Assembly (NCBI RefSeq): GCF_000336635.1
Contig: NZ_AOLY01000042.1
Coordinates: 77,745 to 141,744, forward strand
Length of the DNA stretch: 64,000 bases
Reading direction: 5' to 3'
Source of the DNA: Haloarcula japonica DSM 6131
GTDB lineage: Archaea > Halobacteriota > Halobacteria > Halobacteriales > Haloarculaceae
Shown: piece by piece, positions 53,050 to 59,763 of the stretch
Layout: every line of letters begins with the position of its first letter
How positions within the stretch are numbered: the stretch's first letter is position 1
Made by a program: the position numbers and the translations under genes
The notes under the pieces: model-generated
What the model was told of the DNA's origin: nothing
Seen by the model: the letters and a program-made list of their open reading frames with translations, nothing else
Databases searched by the model: none

Positions 53050-53064
53050 TTTCGGATTCCAAGG
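53050..53064 (-). promoter_or_regulatory. Candidate copper operator upstream of the thioredoxin-halocyanin operon
   Basis: The plus strand has TTTCGGATTCCAAGG, which reads CCTTGGAATCCGAAA in the gene direction. It sits 69 bases before the thioredoxin ATG, the same spacing as in copA (75) and copZ copy 1 (72). Confidence 0.5.
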
Positions 53065-53104
53065 GGCCGGACGTGAGTAACGCCGGAGGTTGGTGGTCGG
53101 ACCG

Positions 53105-53458
53105 TCACTCCGAGCGTTCGAGCTTGTTCCGACGCGCCTCGAACTCTTCCTCGGTGAGATCTCCGCGGGCGTATGCCATACGCAGCTCCTCCATTGCGGG
53201 ATTCCGCGACGACTGCGATGCCGTCACGCGACGGAAGACGAGATATCCGCCACCGAGCAGGAGGAGGAGGAAGACCAGCTGGACGAGCATCCCGACGAGT
53301 GGCCACCAGCCGCTGGTCGTCCCGTATCCACCCATCATTCCACCGTATCCCATCATCCCGCCGAATCCCATCCCCATCGTGAGCAAGGGGAGGACGATGA
53401 TCGCCCCGAGGATGAGGAGGACGATGGTTGTGGTGTCGAGTTGGTTTGATGATGTCAT
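53105..53458 (-). CDS. Met/Gly-rich membrane protein with SHOCT domain
   Basis: 117 residues. Helix one runs about 10-28; then the exposed loop has GMGFGGMMGYGGMMGGYG, with Met pairs suited to Cu(I); helix two is LVGMLVQLVFLLLLLGGGYLVF. The SHOCT segment at the end is MEELRMAYARGDLTEEEFEARRNKL. It sits three bases after the DUF302 stop on the same strand. It probably binds copper outside while SHOCT mediates oligomerisation inside. Confidence 0.75.
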   Translation of the reverse strand: MTSSNQLDTTTIVLLILGAIIVLPLLTMGMGFGGMMGYGGMMGGYGTTSGWWPLVGMLVQLVFLLLLLGGGYLVFRRVTASQSSRNPAMEELRMAYARGDLTEEEFEARRNKLERSE

Positions 53459-53461
53459 GGT

Positions 53462-53878
53462 TCAGATCTCGGTCGATGATTCGAGTTCGTCCGCGACGCT
53501 GGCGAGAACGCGTTCGAACCGGTCGTGGACCTCGTTCGCGATCGAGTCGAGTGCCTCGTTGTCGGCGATGCCGACGAGCTGTTGTGGGTCGACGGCACTC
53601 ACCATGACCTCGCCGCCGTCGGTTTCGTAGACAATGACGTTACACGGGAGGAGTGCGCCGAGTTCGATCTCTTCGTTCAGGCCCTCGTGTGCCAGCCCCG
53701 GGTTGCACGCACCGAGGATGCAGTACTGTCGAAACTCCTCGCCGAGTTTCTCCTCGAGCGTCGCTTGGACGTCGATGTCACAGAGGACGCCGAATCCTTC
53801 GTCTTTGAGCGCCGCAATCGTCGTGTCGACGACATCGTCGAACTCACCGGTGACTGAAGTCTGTATTGTGTATTCCAT
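53462..53878 (-). CDS. DUF302-family protein
   Basis: 138 residues. The family hallmarks are FDDVVDTTIAALKDEGFGVLCDIDVQATLEEKLGEEFRQYCILGACNPGLAHEGL and the later LLPCNVIVYETDGG. DUF302 folds occur alone or with thiol and metal systems. Cys33, Cys53, Cys58 and Cys80 lie at conserved family positions and could bind metal or redox partners. It precedes the SHOCT gene at 53105 with a three-base gap, so they are one transcript. Confidence 0.85.
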   Translation of the reverse strand: MEYTIQTSVTGEFDDVVDTTIAALKDEGFGVLCDIDVQATLEEKLGEEFRQYCILGACNPGLAHEGLNEEIELGALLPCNVIVYETDGGEVMVSAVDPQQLVGIADNEALDSIANEVHDRFERVLASVADELESSTEI

Positions 53879-53973
53879 GAAGTATCATACCCCGTCTACG
53901 GGGTTAACGGTTGGGTGCCGCAACGGCGGCCGTTGGGAATATGATGTATCGGCTGGAACAGCAGCTGCTCCAG

Positions 53974-54327
53974 TCATCCGGTGCGTTCGAGCTGTTCTCG
54001 CCGCCGATCGAATTCGTCATCCGAGAGCTCTCCGCGGGCGTAGCGCTCACGGAGAACCGACAGCGACTGCTCTTCGTTCCCACCGGAGCCTCGATTGAGG
54101 AGCGCATAGACAATGTAGAGCGGAACGGCGATGAGGAGCCCCATCCAGAGGAACCCCCAGAGCCCCATCGCTCCACCGAAGAGGCCCCAGCCGCCCCCCA
54201 TCATGCCGCCGCCGTAGCTCCCACTACCGTGGGCAACAGCCGGTCCAGTCGCCGCAACTAGCAGCGGGACGGCGAGGATCGCGAGTCGCCGAGCAGTGCG
54301 TCCGATGTGAGTGGTGAGTTGCGTCAT
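53974..54327 (-). CDS. Exported Gly/Met-rich membrane protein with SHOCT domain
   Basis: 117 residues. The N-terminus (AILAVPLLVAATGPAVAHG) is a signal or helix; an exposed loop has HGSGSYGGGMMGGGWGLFGGAMG; helix two is WGFLWMGLLIAVPLYIVYALL; the SHOCT end is LSVLRERYARGELSDDEFDRRREQL. It is the counterpart of 53105. It lies about 58 bases downstream of the gene at 54385 and 95 upstream of DUF302. Confidence 0.75.
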   Translation of the reverse strand: MTQLTTHIGRTARRLAILAVPLLVAATGPAVAHGSGSYGGGMMGGGWGLFGGAMGLWGFLWMGLLIAVPLYIVYALLNRGSGGNEEQSLSVLRERYARGELSDDEFDRRREQLERTG

Positions 54328-54384
54328 TATCTTGCGTTGGTGAGTTGTGGTGTTCGATTGGAGCGATCGAAACGGCCAGAGCCG

Positions 54385-54705
54385 TCAGCAGTGGCCCTGC
54401 CCGTACATCCCGCCGTTGTAGCCGTCGTCAGCCCCGTCGTGGTATTCCCCGTCAGCCATGTCCTGGGCCATCTCGTCGACGGTCACACCCATGTGCGACT
54501 CCATCCACTCGACGCTACCCGGGCCCATGTGTTCGGTCATCTGTGCCTCCATCCAAGTGGCCCATTCATCTGCGGTGGCATTGTCCGTAGGCGCGTCGTC
54601 AGCGGTCGTTGCGTTGTCGTGTGCGCTGACTGCCGGTGCGGCGAACGCGAGTCCGACAATCGCGAGCGCCACGAGCAGCCACCGGCCGAGTTTGAAGTTG
54701 GTCAT
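54385..54705 (-). CDS. Secreted Met/His-rich small protein
   Basis: 106 residues. A signal peptide ends in APAVSAHD (about residue 29). The mature 78 residues are acidic with WMEAQMTEHM, EWMESHMGVTVDEMAQDM and a tail GMYGQGHC. The repeated Met and His residues suit Cu(I)/Cu(II) binding, and the final Cys may be a ligand. The layout resembles small periplasmic copper-buffering proteins, but no family is recognised. It belongs to the minus-strand cluster with SHOCT and DUF302 genes. Confidence 0.6.
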   Translation of the reverse strand: MTNFKLGRWLLVALAIVGLAFAAPAVSAHDNATTADDAPTDNATADEWATWMEAQMTEHMGPGSVEWMESHMGVTVDEMAQDMADGEYHDGADDGYNGGMYGQGHC

Positions 54706-54873
54706 TGTCTCTCTCCTCGGTTACTCGTAGGCCTGCTCGGGAGTTATCGACATGGGTGTGAATCCATACAGGAGAACGTTCGAGAACGTCTATAACATCT
54801 TCTAACCGTTTTGCTCGAGGGAGACCGTTCATACCTACGGAATTCGAGAGGGAGAGCGCCCGATAGATAGCGA

Positions 54874-55473
54874 CTATTTTCCCGGTTGTTGCTGCCGAAG
54901 GTCATCACTCGGATACACACGATAGGTCCGACCCTGTCGTTCCCGATACAGCAGACCTCGCTCCTCGAGTGAACTCACGGTCTGGCTTACTTTACTCTTC
55001 GAGAACTCAGATCGATCCCGAAGTTCAATCTGCGTGATTCCGGGGGAGTTCAGGACGGGTTCGAGGACGCGTCGTTCATCATCCGGTAAGAGATCGAGAA
55101 CGCGTGCTTGGGGGTCCGATTCAGGATTGATAGACGTCGCCGGTGCAGCGTCATCATCCATCGACGTAGCTGTTGCCGCCGATGTCTGTGCAGGATCGAC
55201 AGGCGCCGTTGTGTCGGCCACTTCTGGATCGGTGAGTTCTCCCCGGACCACGTAATAGACGCCACCGATAACGCCAGCAACCAGCAGGGTTCCAACCACG
55301 TACCAGAGGGGGTCTGGGCCGTGCATCGTTCCCATAGATGAACCCATCATTGACCCCATCGATTGCTCGATAGCCCGACGCTGTTGATAGGCCCGCCAAC
55401 TGAGTACCCCGCCGGCCAGGAGAACGAACCCGAGAAGCACACCGACGACAGTATCTGCTCGACGGCGATTCAT
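54874..55473 (-). CDS. Membrane-anchored winged-helix regulator with Met-rich exposed loop
   Basis: 199 residues. Two helices (about 9-26 and 58-76) flank a loop with SMGSMMGSSMGTMHG (Met39, 42, 43, 47, 50 and His51). By the positive-inside rule the loop faces outward. A Thr/Ala-rich acidic linker leads to a C-terminal winged helix (LPDDERRVLEPVLNSPGITQIELRDRSEFSKSKVSQTVSSLEERGLLYRERQGRTYRVYPSDD). It looks like a one-protein sensor that could detect external copper by Met ligands and act on DNA directly. The targets may be the adjacent Met-rich cluster (inference). Confidence 0.75.
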   Translation of the reverse strand: MNRRRADTVVGVLLGFVLLAGGVLSWRAYQQRRAIEQSMGSMMGSSMGTMHGPDPLWYVVGTLLVAGVIGGVYYVVRGELTDPEVADTTAPVDPAQTSAATATSMDDDAAPATSINPESDPQARVLDLLPDDERRVLEPVLNSPGITQIELRDRSEFSKSKVSQTVSSLEERGLLYRERQGRTYRVYPSDDLRQQQPGK

Positions 55474-55598
55474 ATGACAGCCCCGAGTTGCGGGATTTGA
55501 CTATTCATACCGTCTATTTGAGCGCAGTAGGTGTGACAATTGCGGATTGAAACTGTGATGATGAACCCCATCACAGCGGATGAACCACAGTGCGATCA

Positions 55599-56993
55599 TC
55601 AGTGGTCATGATCGTGATCGTGGCTCGATATTTGCGGGCTTTGATTAGTAAATTCCGTTGGTTCTTCTTCGAACGTACGCTTGCATTTCTTTGAGCAAAA
55701 ATAGTACGTCGTCCCATCGTGGGACGCACTCGGGCCCTCATCGTCGGTTCGCATCCCGCACACCGGATCTCGATACTGACCTGGTGCGCCGAGTCCCCGC
55801 CGGTAGACATACAGAAGGAACCCGGAGAGCGCAAAGGCGATAATATTGAGGTAGAACGTGTAGTTGAGCTCGAAGTACGTCTGTTCAGTCGCCGTCTCGC
55901 CGCCCGCCAGATCTGGAACGATACCCAGCGCGTCGAACAGCAGCTCCATGAGGAAGCCGGTGAACGCCATCGTGACGAAGAAGACGCCGAGGATGTACAG
56001 CATCACCTTCCAGCCGTAGTACTTCCGGTAGACGTTCAGGACGGGCACGGTGATGAGGTCGGCGTAGACGAACGCGATGATCCCGGCGAAGCTGACGCCA
56101 CCACCCCAGAGCGCGACGGCGAACGGGACGTTGCCCATACTGCCGACGAAACTGAGGACGGCGATGATGACGCCCATGACGGCGTTCTCGGCAGTCACGA
56201 GCAGGCCGTCGCCCTGAATGAACAGCGTGTTCCACACCCACTGCGGGACGAAGACGATGACGAACCCAGAAATAAGGAAGCCGGCGACGATGTCTTTCCA
56301 GATCATCGACCACTCCTTGCGGTACTGATTCCCGACCTTGTACCAGCCACCCCACGACAGCAACTCGTCACGCCACCCGCCGCTACTCGACGTCTCCTGG
56401 CGATAGGTCTCCATACAGCCCTCCGAGCAGAATTTGAGCGTCTCACCGCCGTCGGTCGTGAGCGTGTACTCGTCTTTCCCCTCCATCCCGCAGGTGGGAT
56501 CTTCCGTGACGCCCGCCTGGCGGTCGCGCTCGTTGAGCTTCTCGCGGACTTCGTTAAACAGGTTTTCGGGAAGCGTGAGGTGGACGATGGCGGCCATGAC
56601 GGCGATGAGAATCAGGCCGCCGAGCAGTTCCGCGACGAGGAACTCCCAGCCAAGCAGGATGAGAATCATCAGCCCTAGTTCGACGATGAGGTTCGTCGAC
56701 GCGAACATGAACGCGAGGAAGTTCACCGCGTGCGCCCCCTTCTTGAACAGGCCCTTCCCGATGGCGACGGCGCCGAAACTACAGCCACTGCTTGCTGCTC
56801 CGAACACAGTCGCCTTGGTAAGTCCAGTTAGATCGCCCTCACCCAGCACCTGTGCCATCCGCTCCTTCGAGACGTAGACCTGGACGAGACTCGTAATCGT
56901 GAGGCCCATGATGATCGCCCACGCCGCCGTCCAGAGAAATCCGACACCGATACGAAGGGATTCAAGAACTCCGTCGATTATCGTCGCCTGCAT
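55599..56993 (-). CDS. Permease (UPF0718/ArsP-like) with two YHS domains and His-rich tail
   Basis: 464 residues. Two membrane halves of about four or five helices share the permease pattern (SSGCSFGAVAIGKGLF... and GSMGNVPFAVALWGGGVSFAG). A YHS/TRASH-like site with Cys168, Cys189 and Cys193 sits between them, and a second YHS (DPVCGM...YYFCSKKCKRTF) lies near 410-446. The tail is SSHDHDHDH. The family includes exporters of organoarsenicals, but these domains point to copper or another soft metal. It lies at the upstream end of the minus-strand cluster. Confidence 0.8.
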   Translation of the reverse strand: MQATIIDGVLESLRIGVGFLWTAAWAIIMGLTITSLVQVYVSKERMAQVLGEGDLTGLTKATVFGAASSGCSFGAVAIGKGLFKKGAHAVNFLAFMFASTNLIVELGLMILILLGWEFLVAELLGGLILIAVMAAIVHLTLPENLFNEVREKLNERDRQAGVTEDPTCGMEGKDEYTLTTDGGETLKFCSEGCMETYRQETSSSGGWRDELLSWGGWYKVGNQYRKEWSMIWKDIVAGFLISGFVIVFVPQWVWNTLFIQGDGLLVTAENAVMGVIIAVLSFVGSMGNVPFAVALWGGGVSFAGIIAFVYADLITVPVLNVYRKYYGWKVMLYILGVFFVTMAFTGFLMELLFDALGIVPDLAGGETATEQTYFELNYTFYLNIIAFALSGFLLYVYRRGLGAPGQYRDPVCGMRTDDEGPSASHDGTTYYFCSKKCKRTFEEEPTEFTNQSPQISSHDHDHDH

Positions 56994-57321
56994 AGGTGTA
57001 TCATTGTAGGGATCATCTATTGCGGTTTTGATTAGAATATACTGCCTATGAGGGTATCAGTACTATGGCATCGTAACCGTCGGCCATAGATGATCTATCG
57101 TGAAGAGGGGAAAACATTGCAAACCTCCACAAGCTCCACGGAATCCGACTTCAGATTCAAAAGGGGAATCTGATTAAATCACGCCGACGTATTAGAGGCT
57201 AATGGGACCAGTAGAGACCGATGATATCCCAAATGAGGGGAACACCACCTGGAAGAACAGCCTTCGCCGGCCTGCTCGGTTGTCCAGTACGGTAACTGTC
57301 ACATCCACTTCCTAATTTACG
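56994..57321. other. 328-base gap with a weak operator-like motif
   Basis: No gene is evident. The segment ACTTCAGATTCAAAAG (57149-57164), read as CTTTTGAATCTGAAGT on the minus strand, resembles the copper motif but lies 156 bases from the permease ATG. The gap is AT-rich for the window and holds promoters of both divergent genes. Confidence 0.35.
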
Positions 57322-58788
57322 ATGGCTGTCGATCTGGCAATCCATGATGCACTCGTTCTCACAGCCGACGAGCGGAACCGCCTGTACGAGCGCGGCACAG
57401 TATGCATCACCGATGGCTGTATCGAAGAAGTCCGACCATCACGTGCAGGAGACGGAGAATTAGAAGCATCCACCGTTATCGACGGGAACGGGAAACTGGT
57501 GATGCCGGGGTTGGTGAACGCCCACACGCACCTGGAGATGACACCGCTCATCGGTGCGTTTAGCGAACTCGAGCTGACGGAGATGCTCGGGAGTGGGACG
57601 GCCTTGTTTAACAGACTAGGGAACGGCGAATTCGAGTACCTCGTCGAGGCAGGCGTCGAGCTCGCAGCGCTCAATTTCCTCCTGGGCGGTGTCACGACCG
57701 TGAACTCCATGGACGCACGGCCTGCCGCAGGTGCGGAGACGTTCGGGGAAGCAGGGCTCCGCGGATTTTTCGGCCCGGCGATCTCGGACCTCTTCTGGGA
57801 CCAACCAGTCGATCAGCAGTTCGCCCGTGCTCGCGAGTTCGTCGAAACGTACCACGACACGTACGACGGCCGAATCAGGGCGACGATCTGCCCGCACGAC
57901 GACTGGTCGTGTACCCGGCAGCTGTGGGAACGGACCGCATCCCTCGCCGCAGAGTATCCGGACCTGCTCGTCCACACGCACTTGCTCGAACTCGAGGAGA
58001 GTAACACGATGGCACGAGCGAACGGTGGCGAGGACTCGGTAGGATTGCTCGACGACGTTGGACTCCTGGACGACCGACTGGTCGCTGCTCACTTCCGCCT
58101 CGGCGACGAAGAGGACATCCAGCGAACCGCCGAGGCGGACGCGGCTGTTGCGCACTGCCCGTCCGTCTTCTGTTACTGGAATCCGGACGGGGAGACGCAG
58201 TGGACGCCCGTTCCCGAGCTTCGAGCCGCCGGCGTCGACGTCGGAGTAGGGATTGACGACCACTACTGGCACGACTCGTACAGCATGTTCGGTGAAGCGC
58301 GGCAAGCTCGGCTGGCGGCAAATCTCAAGCGTTCAGCCGGGCAGTTCGACTCGATGGAACTGATACGAATGCTCACTATCGAGGGCGCACGCGCGCTGGG
58401 GATGGGCGACGAGATCGGCAGTATCGAAGCGGGAAAGCGCGCGGATATTATCCTCCTCGACGTCGACAAACCGAAGTTCACGCCACTGACCAACGTTCCC
58501 GCACACGTCGTGAACAACGCGGTCCCGGCCGACGTCGAGACAGTGATCGTTGACGGCGACGTCGTCCTCCGGAATGGTGTGCCCGAGACAATGGACTCGG
58601 ACGACGTGCGACAGCGAGTAAATCAGGCTGTCGAACGCTTCATGGACGAGACAGGCTGGGAGTTAGACATTGGTGGTAGTGAACCGCCGACCAGCATCGA
58701 GACTGTACGGGACCTCCCAAAGCGTGGCCCTGCGCGACTCCTGACTCGCCTCGCGATGCAATCCGCGCGTGATCGGTTCTCCTTCTAA
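57322..58788 (+). CDS. Amidohydrolase-family protein (chlorohydrolase/deaminase type)
   Basis: 488 residues, soluble. The metal-site HxH is in VMPGLVNAHTHLEMTP (His68, His70), with later LLVHTHLLE and AAHFRLGDEEDIQ. The catalytic Asp region is VGIDDHYWHDSYSMF. The C-terminal GSIEAGKRADIILLDVD is typical of the family. It probably hydrolyses an amino group or halide from a heterocycle, for example a guanine- or methylthioadenosine-like substrate. It has no evident link to the metal genes. Confidence 0.85.
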   Translation: MAVDLAIHDALVLTADERNRLYERGTVCITDGCIEEVRPSRAGDGELEASTVIDGNGKLVMPGLVNAHTHLEMTPLIGAFSELELTEMLGSGTALFNRLGNGEFEYLVEAGVELAALNFLLGGVTTVNSMDARPAAGAETFGEAGLRGFFGPAISDLFWDQPVDQQFARAREFVETYHDTYDGRIRATICPHDDWSCTRQLWERTASLAAEYPDLLVHTHLLELEESNTMARANGGEDSVGLLDDVGLLDDRLVAAHFRLGDEEDIQRTAEADAAVAHCPSVFCYWNPDGETQWTPVPELRAAGVDVGVGIDDHYWHDSYSMFGEARQARLAANLKRSAGQFDSMELIRMLTIEGARALGMGDEIGSIEAGKRADIILLDVDKPKFTPLTNVPAHVVNNAVPADVETVIVDGDVVLRNGVPETMDSDDVRQRVNQAVERFMDETGWELDIGGSEPPTSIETVRDLPKRGPARLLTRLAMQSARDRFSF

Positions 58789-58817
58789 GACCCTGCCAGC
58801 GTAGGGGTGGTTCCCCC

Positions 58818-59342
58818 TCAGGAATTTCTGTGGGCGCGAACGAACGCACGTCGCAGGACGGTCAGAAGAACGTACGTCTCGTACTTCTGGGTCTGGCAGT
58901 GCTCGCAGGGCTGCATATCCTCGACGATCTCCTCAATAGCGTCGTCGTACTCGTCGGTGAGCGTAGTGAGCGCGTCCGTGATCTGGGGCTGGGCAGCGTC
59001 GATCATCTCCTCGACGGCGGCGTCGGCCGAATCTGGTAGTGAGTACGAGAGGACGATCGTGTTCGCGTGGTAGTACTTCGTCGTCCCACCACGCCCCTCC
59101 TCGAAGCGAACGACGTCGACGAGGCCCGCATCCCGGAGCTCGTTGATGTGATGGCGGACCGTGTTCTCCGTCCGGTCGATGCCGCGATCGTCGAGGCGTT
59201 CGTGGACCTCGGTCGCAGTTAGGGCTTCCTCGGACAGAATGTCGAGGACCATCGCCCGCATCGGCTCGTCGATGGCGTCCGAAATCCGAGTGTCTCGCAC
59301 CGCGATGTCGTCGAGACGGTGGTCGGTATCGGAATCACTCAT
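58818..59342 (-). CDS. ArsR-like winged-helix regulator with C-terminal CxxC
   Basis: 174 residues from the ATG at 59342 (MSDSDTDHRLDDIAVRD). The helix-turn-helix runs through DEPMRAMVLDILSEEALTATEVHERLDDRGIDRTENTVRHHINELRDAGLVDVVRFEEGRGGTTKYYHAN. A helical region follows, with MQPCEHCQTQKYE holding Cys146 and Cys149, a likely metal sensor or zinc site. It reads divergently from the HMA/CPG-ATPase pair (200-base spacer), so it probably represses that operon when metal is scarce. Confidence 0.82.
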   Translation of the reverse strand: MSDSDTDHRLDDIAVRDTRISDAIDEPMRAMVLDILSEEALTATEVHERLDDRGIDRTENTVRHHINELRDAGLVDVVRFEEGRGGTTKYYHANTIVLSYSLPDSADAAVEEMIDAAQPQITDALTTLTDEYDDAIEEIVEDMQPCEHCQTQKYETYVLLTVLRRAFVRAHRNS

Positions 59343-59497
59343 ACGAGGACTGAGCGCGAGCACGCGGGAAAAGGTAGCGGGGCAGGAGTCGGGTAGGTGT
59401 CTGTCGAGGTATCCAGTACAGGATGGACCCGCGATAGCGAAAGCTCTAGACGACCCGTTTGACTGTTCCAACGACTCGTATCCGAATTCAAACATAT

Positions 59498-59508
59498 CAT
59501 ATAAAAAA
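59498..59508 (+). promoter_or_regulatory. TATA-like element of the HMA/CPG-ATPase operon
   Basis: CATATAAAAAA lies about 40 bases before the HMA ATG at 59544, within the divergent promoter shared with the ArsR-like gene. This AT tract is the strongest TATA candidate in the spacer. Confidence 0.45.
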
Positions 59509-59543
59509 TACTTATTGAGGTACGGGCACTATCTCAAACTGTA

Positions 59544-59759
59544 ATGAGCGACACAACCCAATTCCGCGTCCTCGACTTCGACTGCCCGACCTGCGCGAGT
59601 ACCGTCGAACGCGCCCTGTCGAACGTCGACGGCGTCCAGCACGTCGAAGTCCACTACGCGACCGGCCGCGTCGAGATCGAGTACGACGACAGCGTCGCTG
59701 ACCCCGACGCCTTCGCAGAGACCATCGAAAACCAGGGGTACACTCCCCAGCCCGCCTAA
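59544..59759 (+). CDS. Stand-alone HMA metal-binding protein
   Basis: 71 residues. One complete HMA domain has FRVLDFDCPTCASTVERALSNVDGV with Cys14 and Cys17. The DCPTC core is of the zinc-type (DCxxC) rather than the copper type (MxCxxC). The ATPase starts four bases later and has no HMA of its own, so this is probably its detached metal-binding domain, acting in trans. Confidence 0.88.
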   Translation: MSDTTQFRVLDFDCPTCASTVERALSNVDGVQHVEVHYATGRVEIEYDDSVADPDAFAETIENQGYTPQPA

Positions 59760-59763
59760 CACT

